Shown here: piece after piece, positions 23,437 through 32,278 of the stretch
Layout of the letters: each line of letters starts with the position of its first letter
Position numbering within the stretch: position 1 is the first letter of the stretch
DNA from: Palsa-504 sp963769715
Lineage (GTDB): Bacteria > Actinomycetota > Actinomycetes > Streptosporangiales > Streptosporangiaceae
Length of the DNA stretch: 64,000 bases
Assembly: GCA_963769715.1 (NCBI GenBank)
Contig: CAVYNE010000005.1
Coordinates: 124,001 to 188,000, forward strand
Direction: 5' to 3'
The notes under the pieces: model-generated
Databases searched by the model: none
What the model was told of the DNA's origin: nothing
Seen by the model: only the letters and a program-made list of their open reading frames with translations
Made by a program: the position numbers and the translations under genes

Positions 23437-24039
23437 CCCAGCGGGTAGTGGTCGTCGGCGCCACCGGCCACATCGGCCGGCCGTTGTGCCGCCGGTCGAC
23501 GAGACTCACCCGGCCGGGAGCGACTGGTGGGGCCGGGACAGCGCGGCGATCGAGCAGGCGGGGCTGGCCGCCCAGGCCCAGGGGTCCGCACCGTGCTGCT
23601 GCGGACCGGCTACGTGCTCACCCCGGACAGCCTGGCCGCGCAAGTGGCACAGTTCCGCCGTCACGTCGGCGGGTGGATCGGCACCGGCCGCGGCTGGACC
23701 CCGTGGATTCACATCGCCGACGAGGTGGGGATGATCATCTTCGCGCTGCAGCAGCCCAGCCTCGACGGGCCGGTCAACCTCACCGCGCCCGAGCCGGTCC
23801 GGGCCCGCGAGTTCGCCCGGGCCCTCGGGCGGGCCGTCGGCCGCCGGGCCTGGCTGCCGGTTCCCACCCCGTTCGCCCGGATGGGCCTGGGGATGATCAC
23901 CGACATCCTGGTCAGGGGCAAGCGCGTCATCCCGGACCGGGCCAGCGCGATGGGCTACCAGTTCGGCTTCCCCGTCGTGGACGCGGCGCTGCGGGACCTG
24001 CTGGCCCGGCCGGACAACGACGTCATGGCGGTGCGGTGA
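23433..24039 (+). pseudogene. TIGR01777-type NAD-dependent epimerase gene with internal deletion
   Basis: The start MTQRVVVVGATGHIGRPLCR is the Rossmann N-terminus. After about 20 residues the sequence jumps, in a new frame, to PPVDETHPAGSDWWGRDSA, missing roughly 100 residues, and then a second frameshift near 23590 leads into VRTVLLRTGYVL...WTPWIHIADEVG and the remaining C-terminal half to 24039. Deletion plus frameshifts show real loss of function rather than a single read error. Intact relatives act on sugar or cell-division related substrates and have about 300 residues. Confidence 0.75.
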
Positions 24040-24539
24040 TGCCGGCTGGGGCCGTCACCGCGCAGCCCGGCCGGGCCAGCCCGGCGAGCTGGTTGCTCGC
24101 GGTCAACTTCGCTGCCTGCATATTGCTGCTGGTCCAGTACCTGCTCGGCATGGCCGTGAACCTGTACGTCACCCTCCCCGGGCGGCATCCCGGCGCCGGC
24201 GCCGGCAACTATTTCGGCGGCCTGGCCTCGGGCCTGGCCTGGGTGATCCCGGACGGCCCGGCCTGGGCCGCCGCCCACGCCGCCTTTGGGCTGGCGTTGG
24301 TGCTGGCGGCGTTCGCCGCCATCGTGCTGACCCGGCGGCAGGCCAGCCGCGTGGCCACCGGGACATCAGTGCTCGGCGCGCTGGCCATCGTCGGCGCCGG
24401 GTTCAACGGGGTGAGCTTCCTGAACTACGGGCACGCCTTCAGCTCGATGATCATGGCCGGATTGTGGGCGCTGGCGCTGGCCTGCTACATCACCGGCCTG
24501 TTCCTCGCCGCCCGCCGCCTGCTCCGGGGCTCAGCGTGA
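24039..24539 (+). CDS. Four-helix integral membrane protein, unknown function
   Basis: A 166-residue protein with hydrophobic segments at about residues 18-40, 58-95 (two helices around AWVIPDGPAWAAAHAAFGL), 105-125 and 135-160. The ATG overlaps the epimerase stop by one base (TGATG). A frame joined to it from 23433 is an artefact of the frameshifts upstream. Heme-binding or DoxX-like proteins of this size have similar profiles, but no motif decides. Confidence 0.7.
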   Translation: MPAGAVTAQPGRASPASWLLAVNFAACILLLVQYLLGMAVNLYVTLPGRHPGAGAGNYFGGLASGLAWVIPDGPAWAAAHAAFGLALVLAAFAAIVLTRRQASRVATGTSVLGALAIVGAGFNGVSFLNYGHAFSSMIMAGLWALALACYITGLFLAARRLLRGSA

Positions 24540-24610
24540 CAGAATCGGCCGGGCCGACGTCGATGGGCGTGCTGTCGACCCGCGCCGGGTCCTATGATTC
24601 ATATAGATAC

Positions 24611-24623
24611 CTTATTGAACTGT
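24611..24623 (-). promoter_or_regulatory. AT-rich element, ACAGTTCAATAAG (minus strand)
   Basis: Lies 67 bases before the thioesterase ATG at 24690. Resembles the ACAGTTAAATAAT word at 26989 and ACAGTAAAATCAT at 6459. Likely operator or promoter core. Confidence 0.4.
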
Positions 24624-24689
24624 ATTAGAATCGGGGCTACCGTCGGTCCGCACTGGGATACGGGACGCTCGCTCGTCGAAGGGATTCTC

Positions 24690-25262
24690 ATGGCCGCCTC
24701 CCCCTGGGCCGGGTCGGATTTCCAGCTACCGCCCCAGCCGGGTCCGGTCGCGCTGTGCGGCGCGTGCCGCCGCCTGGGGTCCTGCAGGCTCGGACTCGGC
24801 CGCGAGGAACTCCAGCCGGACGGTTCGGTGCACACCAACCTGGTCTGCGGGCCGGAGAACGAGGGCGGCCCGGACGTCGCCCACGGCGGCTGGACGGCCG
24901 GCGTATTCGACGAGGTGCTCGGGCATGTGCCGGTGCTGAACGGGGAACTCGCGGTTACCGGCCAGCTTTCGGTCACCTACGTCAAGCCGGTGCCGGTCGG
25001 GCGTCCGCTGCACGCGCGCGCCTGGACCGTACGGCGGGCGGGCCATCGCTGGTACGTCGCCGGCGAGCTGACCCTGGCCAGCACCGGCGCGGTGCTGGCC
25101 AGGGGCGAGGCGGTGATGGTGCTGCGCGACATCGGTCACTTCGCCCGGCACCAGGAATGGCTCGCCGGGCAGGACCAGGCGATGCAGCCTCAGGGAGGGC
25201 AGCCTCAGGGAGGGCAGCCTCAGGGAGGGCAGCCTCAGGGAGGGCAGCCCCAGCAGAGTTAG
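24690..25262 (+). CDS. PaaI-like hotdog thioesterase with C-terminal GQPQG repeats
   Basis: A 190-residue protein. The hotdog core includes NEGGPDVAHGGWTAGVFDEVLGH, where the HGG segment and following acidic residue resemble PaaI/YbgC-type acyl-CoA thioesterases, and a CGACRRLGSCRLG N-terminal cysteine cluster. The C-terminus ends in five QPQGG-like units encoded by 15-bp repeats (25185-25244), presumably a disordered tail. ATG 24690 is preferred to 24594, which would start inside the promoter. The stop overlaps the convergent amidohydrolase stop by 4 bases. Confidence 0.8.
   Translation: MAASPWAGSDFQLPPQPGPVALCGACRRLGSCRLGLGREELQPDGSVHTNLVCGPENEGGPDVAHGGWTAGVFDEVLGHVPVLNGELAVTGQLSVTYVKPVPVGRPLHARAWTVRRAGHRWYVAGELTLASTGAVLARGEAVMVLRDIGHFARHQEWLAGQDQAMQPQGGQPQGGQPQGGQPQGGQPQQS
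25185..25244. repeat. 15-bp tandem repeat (4 copies) at thioesterase 3' end
   Basis: CAGCCTCAGGGAGGG at 25185, 25200, 25215 and 25230, followed by a degenerate copy. In frame. Confidence 0.9.
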
Positions 25263-26950
25263 CGGCCCATCCGCAGCACGTTGCCGGGGCGGGCCCCGGT
25301 CAGCTCGCCGCCAGCCTGGACGACGGCGCCGGCCAGGACCGTGTAGCGGTAGCCGCCCGGCGGACGGCGCAGCCGCCGGGCGCCCTCGGGCAAGTCGGTG
25401 ACGAAGACGTCGGCCGCCCAGTCGAGCTCATCCAGGCCGAACACGGCCAGGTCACCCGCCGCGCCCTGGGTGAGCCGACCCCGGCCGGTGAACCCGAACC
25501 GCTCCGCGAGCTGCCCCGTCATCCGGTACACGGCCTGCTCGATGGACAGGTCGCCGCGCTCCCGCACGTGCCTGGTCAGCATCAGCGTGGTGTCCCCGAT
25601 GGCGCACATCATCTGCAGGTGCGCGCCCGCGTCGCTATTGGCCATCACCGAGGCCGGATGGGTCAGGGTCTCGGCCACGCCGCCGGCGTCGGAGTTGGCC
25701 ACCCCGACGCCGACGATGCCGGCGTCGCCGTCATTGGCCAGCAGCCAGTCGGCCAGGACGTCGGACGGGTGGCCACCGCGGTCGGCGACCAGATCGGCCA
25801 GCGTCGCGCCGACCCAGCGCTCGTTCTCCGGGCGGGTGACGGAGACCAGCCGGATCCGGTCGGCATGCTTGTGCGGGATCATCGTCCGCGGCACCCGGTC
25901 CCATTCTTCCCGGGCGAGCGCCCGCCACCGCGGGTCGCGCAGCATCGGCTCCTTCTCCGGCCGGGGCGCCTGCACCATCTTGTGCCAGCTGTGCTCCAGG
26001 GCGAACCAGGACATGCCGCCGTCCCAGTTCACGTGGATGTCCAGGGTGCGCGGGCTGACCTGCGGATAGTTCGGCACCCCCTGGGCCTGGAGCTGTCCGG
26101 CGAAGTCGAGCATGCCCCGCGCCCAGTCGGGATGATCCTGATCGTGGAACACGCCGATCCAGGTGCTCACCACCCCGCGCGGCCCGGTCAGGTCGGCCAT
26201 CCGCTGTACGTCCCTGCGCATCTGGCGGCCGGTGGCGGCCGGGATGAACTGCACGAACTTACGGTGCCTGGCCAGCACGTCGAGCAGCGCGCCCAGCTCG
26301 GCGTCATCGGCCTGGCGGCTGGGCACCGGGCGCTTATCCCTGTCCTCGTCGAAGCCGAGGGAAGTTGACATGGCGGCCGCACCGGCGGCCAGCGAGTCGT
26401 CGAGCAGCGCGGCGATCCGGGCCCGCTCCTGTTCGGTGGCCGGGCGATCCCAGGCCGCCTCGCCCATCACGTACGTGCGGAGCATGTTGTGCCCGACCAT
26501 CCCGGCCAAATTGACCCCGAAGCCGCCGAGCTTTTCCACCGCGTCGAGGTACTCCCCGTAGCTCTCCCAGCCCCAGGGAATGGACACGTCGAGCACGTCG
26601 GCCGGCAGGTCCTCGATATAGCACAGCAGCTCCTGCAGGTCCTTGCGGTGCCCGGGGCGGACCGGGGCCAGCGAGAGCGAGCAGTTCCCGACCAGGACGG
26701 TCGTGACCCCGTGCTGGGGCATCGGATCGCACATCGGGTCCCAGAAGACCGTCGGGTCGAAATGCGTGTGGATGTCGATGAATCCGGGCGTGACATAAGC
26801 GCCCGACGCGTCGAGCACCCGCTCGCCGTCCGGCCGCAGGCCGGGCCCGATCTCCGCGATCCGGCCATCGCGGACCCTGACGTCCGCCGCGCGGGCCGCG
26901 GCACCCGTGCCGTCCACCACGAGGCCGCCGCGTACCAGCAGATCGTCCAT
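25259..26950 (-). CDS. Amidohydrolase family protein (N-acyl-D-amino-acid deacylase-like)
   Basis: A 563-residue metal-dependent hydrolase. The metal-binding HxH is His61/His63 in DIHTHFDPTVF; later metal/substrate segments are VMANSDAGAH near residue 445 and a composite N- and C-terminal beta-sandwich (DLLVRGGLVVDGTG start). In actinobacterial acyl-CoA clusters such proteins are annotated as D-aminoacylases but their substrates are unknown. The start at 26950 is followed upstream by the AT-rich element shared with other promoters of this region. Confidence 0.88.
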   Translation of the reverse strand: MDDLLVRGGLVVDGTGAAARAADVRVRDGRIAEIGPGLRPDGERVLDASGAYVTPGFIDIHTHFDPTVFWDPMCDPMPQHGVTTVLVGNCSLSLAPVRPGHRKDLQELLCYIEDLPADVLDVSIPWGWESYGEYLDAVEKLGGFGVNLAGMVGHNMLRTYVMGEAAWDRPATEQERARIAALLDDSLAAGAAAMSTSLGFDEDRDKRPVPSRQADDAELGALLDVLARHRKFVQFIPAATGRQMRRDVQRMADLTGPRGVVSTWIGVFHDQDHPDWARGMLDFAGQLQAQGVPNYPQVSPRTLDIHVNWDGGMSWFALEHSWHKMVQAPRPEKEPMLRDPRWRALAREEWDRVPRTMIPHKHADRIRLVSVTRPENERWVGATLADLVADRGGHPSDVLADWLLANDGDAGIVGVGVANSDAGGVAETLTHPASVMANSDAGAHLQMMCAIGDTTLMLTRHVRERGDLSIEQAVYRMTGQLAERFGFTGRGRLTQGAAGDLAVFGLDELDWAADVFVTDLPEGARRLRRPPGGYRYTVLAGAVVQAGGELTGARPGNVLRMGR

Positions 26951-26988
26951 AGCAAGGCTCCCAGCAGTCCGGTCGACAAAAACCTGAA

Positions 26989-27001
26989 ACAGTTAAATAA
27001 T
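26989..27001 (+). promoter_or_regulatory. AT-rich element, ACAGTTAAATAAT
   Basis: In the 83-base gap between the divergent amidohydrolase (26950) and F420-type oxidoreductase (27034). From 26989 on, about 20 of 28 bases match the minus strand at 6471-6444, the crotonase/dehydrogenase promoter. Confidence 0.45.
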
Positions 27002-27033
27002 AACACTAGGATGACTGAGATCGGGAGGCTGAT

Positions 27034-27975
27034 GTGCCGGACATCATCACCGGGAATCGGCGGACGGACATCACCGTTGGGCTCCGGGTGCCGCACGAGC
27101 TGCCCGGCGGGGCGGCGGGCTTGCGCGATTTCGTGGTCCGGGTGGAAGCGACCGGGATCGACCGTCTGTTCACCGGCGACCACGTCACGTTCTCCGGCGG
27201 CCACGGTTTCGACGGGCTGCTCAACGCCACCGCGGTCGCCGTGGCGTCGCGGCGGCTCACTGTGCAGACGGCGGTGTACCTGCTGCCCTTGCGCCATCCG
27301 GTCCCGGTCGCCCGCCAGGTGGCCTCGCTCGCGGCGCTCGCGCCCGGGCGGCTGGTCTTCGGCGTGGGCCTGGGCGGCGAGGACCCGGCTGAGCTGCGCG
27401 CCTGCGGCATCGACCCGGCCACCCGGGGACGCCGGATGGACGAGGGGCTGGCCGTGCTCCGGCCGCTGCTGGCGGGCCACCAGGTCACCATGCGCGGCGC
27501 CTTCTTCCACCTGGACCAGGTGCGCATCCAGCCCGCACCGGAGCCGTGGGTGCCGATCGTGATCGGCGGGCGGTCCGACGCGGCGCTACGCCGGGTGGCC
27601 CGGTATGGCGACGGCTGGCTCGGGCTGTGGGTCTCCCCCGGCCGCTACGCCGACGCGGTCGGGCTGATCGGCAAGTACGCCGCGGACGAGGACCGTCCGG
27701 CCCCCAGGTGGCAGCACGGCATGCACGTGTGGTGCGGGCTTGACGGCTCGGCCAGGACCGCCCGGTCCAGGCTGGCCACGGTGATGGAGGCGTTTTACCG
27801 TACTCCGTTCGGCAAATTTGAACGGTATTGCCCGTGCGGGACGCCGGCGGAGATCGCGGCCGGCCTGCGGGCGTACCTGGACGCGGGCTGCCGGTCGTTC
27901 AACCTGATCCCGGTGGCGGACAGCGAGCAGGCGGCCATCGAGGGAGCGGACGCCGTACGAGAGGAGCTCAGATGA
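27034..27975 (+). CDS. LLM-class (F420-dependent) oxidoreductase
   Basis: A 313-residue luciferase-like TIM barrel (ITVGLRVPHELPGG, RLVFGVGLGGEDPAEL, PIVIGGRSDAALRRVARYGDGWLG). This family reduces or oxidises substrates with coenzyme F420 or FMN; F420 dependence is usual in actinobacteria and is inference here. GTG 27034 has a GGGAGG site 5 bases upstream. ATGA overlap with the SDR gene shows one operon. Confidence 0.9.
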   Translation: MPDIITGNRRTDITVGLRVPHELPGGAAGLRDFVVRVEATGIDRLFTGDHVTFSGGHGFDGLLNATAVAVASRRLTVQTAVYLLPLRHPVPVARQVASLAALAPGRLVFGVGLGGEDPAELRACGIDPATRGRRMDEGLAVLRPLLAGHQVTMRGAFFHLDQVRIQPAPEPWVPIVIGGRSDAALRRVARYGDGWLGLWVSPGRYADAVGLIGKYAADEDRPAPRWQHGMHVWCGLDGSARTARSRLATVMEAFYRTPFGKFERYCPCGTPAEIAAGLRAYLDAGCRSFNLIPVADSEQAAIEGADAVREELR

Positions 27976-28713
27976 CCGAACGCGTCGCCATCGTCACCGG
28001 CGGGACCCGCGGCATCGGCGCCGCCATCAGCGAGGTGCTGGCCGCCGACGGCACGCACGTGGCCGCGGTGTACGCCGGGAATCATGAGGCCGCCCGGGCG
28101 CTGGCCTGGCTCGACCGCGGCCGGCGGCTCGGTCAGCGTGCACCCCGGGGACGTCGGCGACCCGGAGTTCTGCCAGCGGCTGGTCGCGGGGCTGGTGGCG
28201 GACCGGGGACGGGTGGACTACCTGGTCAGCAACGCCGGCCTGCTGATCGAGAGCAGCGTGGGCAAGATGACGCGGGACCAGTGGGACGCGGCGCTGCGGG
28301 TGAACCTGTCCGCGCCGTTCCACCTGGCCCAGGCCGTCATCACGCCGATGACCGCACAGCGGCACGGCCGGATCGTGAACATCGGATCGGTGACCGCGGC
28401 CATGGGCAACCCGGTCGAGGCTGGTTACGGGGCGGCCAAGGCGGGGCTGCTCGGGCTGACCCGCTCGCTGGCCCGGGCGGTGGCCCGCAAGGGCATCACC
28501 GTCAACCTGGTCGTGCCAGGCGTGTTCGACACCGAGATGACTCAGTCGATGCGGCCCGAAGCGCAGGAGGCGATCCGCGCGATGATCCCGCTCGGCCGCC
28601 GCGGCGACCCGCGCGAACTGGCCTGCGCGGTGCGTTTCCTGCTGGCCGACGAGGCTAGCTACATCACCGGTTCGGTAGTAACCGTGGACGGCGGCCTGTC
28701 CATGGGCGCCTAA
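27972..28713 (+). pseudogene. Short-chain dehydrogenase/reductase with one frameshift
   Basis: The cofactor segment VAIVTGGTRGIGAAIS starts at 27972, but near 28109 the frame changes; the rest (STAAGGSVSVHPGDVGD... SNAGLL, GSVTAAMGN..., YGAAK, VNLVVPGVFDTEM, SYITGSVVTVDGG) continues to 28713 without further damage. Removing one base near 28109 gives ALAWLTAAGGSV and a 246-residue SDR with an intact Ser-Tyr-Lys triad. A single lesion in well conserved coding suggests sequencing error or very recent inactivation. It follows the F420-type oxidoreductase with a 4-base overlap. Confidence 0.8.
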
Positions 28714-28718
28714 CCGGG

Positions 28719-29912
28719 TCAGTCGGTGCCGAACAGCTTGGCCGCGTTGTCGCGCAGGACCTGTCGCTGCTGCTGGCCGGTCAGCCCGGCCAGCAGCCCG
28801 GCGAACTCGGCCGGCTCGGCCAGGCCCTCGGCGTGCGGGAAGTCCGAGCCCATCACCAGGCAGTCGACGTCAGGCAGGTCGCGGACGATGCGCGGGATGT
28901 CGTCCTCGGGATAGGGGACGACGCGGACATGCCGCCGGAAGACGCGGCTGGGCCGCTCGGTCAGCTTGCCGCCGATCCACGGGCCGTTGCGGCCCATGCC
29001 CCGGCTCTTGTCCATGTGCTCGATGAAGTGCGGCACCCAGGACGCGCCGAACTCAGCCACGAGCACGTTGAGGTCCGGGTAGCGCCCGAAGAGGTTGTCG
29101 AAGACCAGCGCGGACAGCGTGTCCTCGATCGGCCGCTCGCCGTACAGGTTGTGCCACTGCCAGGCGGACATGTGCCAGGAGCCGGGCCACGGGTCGTGTC
29201 CCCACGCCGCCGCGACGTTCTCGTTGTACCAGTTCTCCATGATGTGGAAGGCCACGGTGGCGCCGGCCTCGTTCATCCGGGCCCAGATCGGGTCGAAGTA
29301 CGGGTCGCCCGGCGAGCGCCCGTAGGCAGGTCCGGTCGGCAGCAGGATGATCCGGGCGCCCTGGTTGAGCACGAAGTCGAGCTCGGCGACCGCGAGGTCG
29401 AGGTCGGCCAGGGAGAGCAGCGCGGGGGCGAAGATCTTCCCGTCCCGGCCGAACCCCCATTCCTCGTCGAACCACCGGTTGAACGAGTGGATGTTGGCGT
29501 AGACGGCGGGCACGTTCTTCACATAGTTCTCCACCGACAGCGCCATCGCCGAGGGGAACACCACCGCCCGCTCCACGCCCTGGACGTCCATGAGCTTGAG
29601 CCGGGCCTCCCGGTCGAGGTACTCCGGCCGCATCGGTTCGGGCTGGTAGGTCTCGTCCGGGTTACCGGACGACATCTGGCGGAGCATCTCCTTCAGGGAG
29701 CCCGGCCGGTAGGCGAGGTCGAAGCCGAGGCCCTGCTCGGAGTTGAAGACCGCGATCCGGTCGCCGGCCAGGATGCGCTCGGTGCCGTCGTGCAGCCGCA
29801 CCGGCGCGATGGCGTGCTGCTGCCACTGTTTCGGCAGGTACCGGGTGAACGAGTCGCGCGTCTCGTAGCAGTGGGTGTCGCAGTCGAACAGCCCGTATTC
29901 CAACCCGGTCAT
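28719..29912 (-). CDS. Amidohydrolase family 2 (TIM-barrel metal-dependent hydrolase/decarboxylase)
   Basis: A 397-residue protein of the amidohydrolase_2 family. The N-terminal metal motif is Asp12-x-His14 (FDCDTHCYE), a central histidine in VAFHIMENW, and the C-terminal Asp in MGSDFPHAEG. Members decarboxylate or hydrolyse cyclic or aromatic acids (for example ACMSD and o-pyrocatechuate enzymes); the presence in an acyl-CoA island suggests a ring or side-chain substrate, which is inference. Convergent with the SDR gene 6 bases away. Confidence 0.88.
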   Translation of the reverse strand: MTGLEYGLFDCDTHCYETRDSFTRYLPKQWQQHAIAPVRLHDGTERILAGDRIAVFNSEQGLGFDLAYRPGSLKEMLRQMSSGNPDETYQPEPMRPEYLDREARLKLMDVQGVERAVVFPSAMALSVENYVKNVPAVYANIHSFNRWFDEEWGFGRDGKIFAPALLSLADLDLAVAELDFVLNQGARIILLPTGPAYGRSPGDPYFDPIWARMNEAGATVAFHIMENWYNENVAAAWGHDPWPGSWHMSAWQWHNLYGERPIEDTLSALVFDNLFGRYPDLNVLVAEFGASWVPHFIEHMDKSRGMGRNGPWIGGKLTERPSRVFRRHVRVVPYPEDDIPRIVRDLPDVDCLVMGSDFPHAEGLAEPAEFAGLLAGLTGQQQRQVLRDNAAKLFGTD

Positions 29913-29955
29913 CTGACTCCTCCAGCGGTAGCGTTAACAGAGCTTAATCGTATAA

Positions 29956-29968
29956 CGTTTTTTACTGT
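29956..29968 (-). promoter_or_regulatory. AT-rich element, ACAGTAAAAAACG (minus strand)
   Basis: Upstream of the amidohydrolase start (29912), read on the minus strand, followed by GTTATACG with a -10-like TATACG. Related to the elements at 6459, 16010, 24611 and 26989. Confidence 0.45.
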
Positions 29969-30137
29969 TTAGCGACCCCCCCTGGCTGGTCCGTGCCCGG
30001 GCCGTCAAGATTCAACAGACAGAGGCCGAACGAGCGGGCTTTCTCGCCGCCAGAAAGCTGCACCCGTCACCGGCGAGGTCGCAGTTGGTGGCTGCGCGGG
30101 GCTAGGCCGGCCGGGCCGGTTTCCCTAGGATGGACTG

Positions 30138-31397
30138 GTGAGCGGGGATCGTGAGCTGGACGTGGTGGTGTTCGGTGCCACCGGGTTCGCGGGACGGCTG
30201 GTGGCCGGCTATCTGGCCGGTCATGCGCCCGGCGGCGTCCGCATCGGGCTGGCCGGCCGGTCGGCACAGCGGCTGGGCGACGTCCGGGCGGGGCTCGGCG
30301 CAGCCGCGTCGGCCTGGCCGCTGCTGGTCGCCGATTCGGCCGATCCGGCGTCGGTAGCGGCGCTAGCGCGGGCGGCCCGGGTCGTGGTGAGCACGGTGGG
30401 GCCCTACCGCGATCAGGGGCTGGCGCTGGTCGAAGCCTGCGCCGCCGCGGGCACCGACTACGCGGACCTGTCCGGCGAAGTGCTGTTCATCCGGGACAGC
30501 ATCGACCACTGCCACGACGTAGCGGCCGACACCGGCGCGCGCATCGTGCACTGTTGCGGCTTCGACTCCATCCCATCCGACCTGGGTGTGCTGCTGCTGC
30601 ATCACGCCGCCCGCGCCGATGACGCCGGCGACCTGCAGGACACGACGCTGGTCGTGACGGCGTTGAAGGGCGGTGTCAGTGGCGGGACGCTGGCGTCGAT
30701 GATGGGCCAGCAGGACGAGGTGCGAGCCAGCGCTGAGCGCCGCCAGGTGGTCCAGGACCCCTATGCGCTCAGCCCCGATCGCCCGGCCGAACCCGACCTG
30801 GGCGGCCAGCCTGACCTGGAGTGGGTCAGCTACGACGGTGATCTGCGGATGTGGGTGGGCCCGTTTGCCATGGCCGGCATCAACACCCGCGTGGTGCGCC
30901 GCAGCAACGCCCTGCAGGGCTGGGCCTATGGCCGCCGGTTCCGCTACCGGGAGGTCACCGGCTTCGGTACCAGCCCGGCCGCGCCCGTGCTGGGCGCCGC
31001 GGCCGCCGCCGCGCTGAAGGCGCTGGCGGCCGGGCTCACGTTCGGGCCGTCTCAGGCGTTGCTCGGCCGGCTGTTGCCGGCGCCCGGCGAGGGCCCCAGT
31101 GAAAAGACCCGCCGCACGGGCTTGTTCCGGATCGAGATCCACACCCGCACCTCGGCCGGCGCGCGCTACGTCGCCAAGATCGAGGCCCGGGGCGACCCGG
31201 GCTACGCCGCCACGTCGGTGATGCTCGGCGAGAGCGCGCTGTGCCTCGCGCTGGACCGTGACCGCCTGCCCGCCCGTGCCGGTGTCCTGACCCCGGCCGC
31301 GGCGATGGGCACCGTGCTGGCCGAGCGTCTCAGATCGGCGGGGCACACCCTGACGGCGCAGCGGATCACTCAGTTACCAGCTGACGTCAGTCGCTAG
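30138..31397 (+). CDS. Saccharopine dehydrogenase-like / trans-acting enoyl reductase family protein
   Basis: A 419-residue Rossmann protein. GATGFAG (residues 13-19) binds the nucleotide; STVGPYRDQGLALVEACAAAGTDYADLSGE and CCGFDSIPSDLG are hallmarks of the family that includes the mycobacterial trans-acting enoyl reductase (Rv2953). In mycobacteria it works on complex lipids; here no polyketide synthase is near, so the substrate is open. GTG 30138 is the start. Its TAG stop and the convergent neighbour's TGA stop both lie in a 17-bp tandem duplication. Confidence 0.85.
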   Translation: MSGDRELDVVVFGATGFAGRLVAGYLAGHAPGGVRIGLAGRSAQRLGDVRAGLGAAASAWPLLVADSADPASVAALARAARVVVSTVGPYRDQGLALVEACAAAGTDYADLSGEVLFIRDSIDHCHDVAADTGARIVHCCGFDSIPSDLGVLLLHHAARADDAGDLQDTTLVVTALKGGVSGGTLASMMGQQDEVRASAERRQVVQDPYALSPDRPAEPDLGGQPDLEWVSYDGDLRMWVGPFAMAGINTRVVRRSNALQGWAYGRRFRYREVTGFGTSPAAPVLGAAAAAALKALAAGLTFGPSQALLGRLLPAPGEGPSEKTRRTGLFRIEIHTRTSAGARYVAKIEARGDPGYAATSVMLGESALCLALDRDRLPARAGVLTPAAAMGTVLAERLRSAGHTLTAQRITQLPADVSR

Positions 31398-31412
31398 CTG
31401 ACGTCAGTCGCT
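31379..31412. repeat. 17-bp tandem duplication spanning two convergent stop codons
   Basis: AGCTGACGTCAGTCGCT at 31379-31395 and 31396-31412. It contains TGACGTCA twice. The plus-strand stop (31395-31397) and minus-strand stop (31404-31406) are both inside. Confidence 0.85.
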
Positions 31413-32063
31413 AGCTGCGGAGAGCTGGGCCGCAGGGATCTGCACGGCGATCTCCCCGCCGAGCCGGGCCCCAGCGGACAGCCGGAGATCATCCCCGCTC
31501 CAGAACCGCCCAGCGTCATACCAGTTCGGCGGCCGCCTGGCCGACAGCAGGCCCATGGCCTGATAGGTGACGGCGACGATCTGCGCGCAGTAGGCGGTTT
31601 CCAGGTCGGCGTCCCGGTCAGCCCGCCTGACCGGCGGCAGCCGCCCGCGCAGCCACCCGGAGGCCAGCCGGGCCGAAGACGGAAACGGCGTGCCGTCCAG
31701 CCGCGCGATGGCGCGCAGCAGCGCGTCTTCCATCTCGCGGCCGACCGGAGGTTCCAGCTGCCGCAGCCAGGCCCGCTGGCCGTACCTGGCGGCCCAGAGG
31801 GTGACCGCCGCGCGCAGATCATGCAACTGCACACCACGGTGGCGGCCGCCCGACCACAGGTCGGGCAGCGACCGGCCCAGCTCGGCATGCCACATCAGCG
31901 CGGGCAGGTCTTCCAGGACTACGGACATGCCGACGTGGTTGACCGGGCTGTTGGTCGTCAGCTGGATAGCCCGGTCGGCTGCGGTATGCCCGCGGAACAC
32001 CCACACGTCGCCCGTGCGAGTCAGGTCGAGGGCCTCATCCAGGCCGATGCTTACGCCAGGCAC
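31404..32063 (-). CDS. Permuted papain-like (NlpC/P60 superfamily, YiiX-type) amidase/peptidase
   Basis: A 219-residue protein. The N-terminal NHVGMSVVLED provides the catalytic histidine and the later YCAQIVAVTYQAMGL the cysteine, the reversed order being typical of the permuted YiiX/YebB (DUF830) branch. It begins with GDVWVFRGHTAADRAIQL, also typical of that branch. Such enzymes cleave amide or thioester bonds of lipids or peptides. No signal peptide is seen, so a cytoplasmic site is likely. Confidence 0.7.
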   Translation of the reverse strand: MPGVSIGLDEALDLTRTGDVWVFRGHTAADRAIQLTTNSPVNHVGMSVVLEDLPALMWHAELGRSLPDLWSGGRHRGVQLHDLRAAVTLWAARYGQRAWLRQLEPPVGREMEDALLRAIARLDGTPFPSSARLASGWLRGRLPPVRRADRDADLETAYCAQIVAVTYQAMGLLSARRPPNWYDAGRFWSGDDLRLSAGARLGGEIAVQIPAAQLSAASD

Positions 32064-32080
32064 AGTCGTAGCCTAGGCAG

Positions 32081-32251
32081 ATGCGCTGGTGGAAGATACT
32101 CGGCCTGGCAGCCTTCGCAAGCGTCGCGGCGACCGGGGTCGTGATCGCACGGGACCAGCGGCGCCGCCGCGCCTACACACCGGAGGAGATCCGGGCCCGG
32201 CTGCACGCCCGGCTCGCCGAGTCGTCCACGACCCCGCCGACAACACCCTGA
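32081..32251 (+). CDS. Small single-span membrane protein (56 residues)
   Basis: Starts MRWWKILGLAAFASVAATG, a single hydrophobic helix, then a basic stretch RDQRRRRAY and YTPEEIRARLHARLAES. Short proteins with this layout are conserved in actinobacteria. It is divergent from the amidase gene, 17 bases away, and is too short for standard ORF lists. Function unknown. Confidence 0.6.
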   Translation: MRWWKILGLAAFASVAATGVVIARDQRRRRAYTPEEIRARLHARLAESSTTPPTTP

Positions 32252-32278
32252 AGCAGTCCGGCGGGAGATACTGGCCCT

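Noticed and set aside
23433..24539. 368-residue protein joining an epimerase start to a membrane protein
   Set aside because: The middle is out of frame with the epimerase; the membrane protein has its own ATG at 24039.
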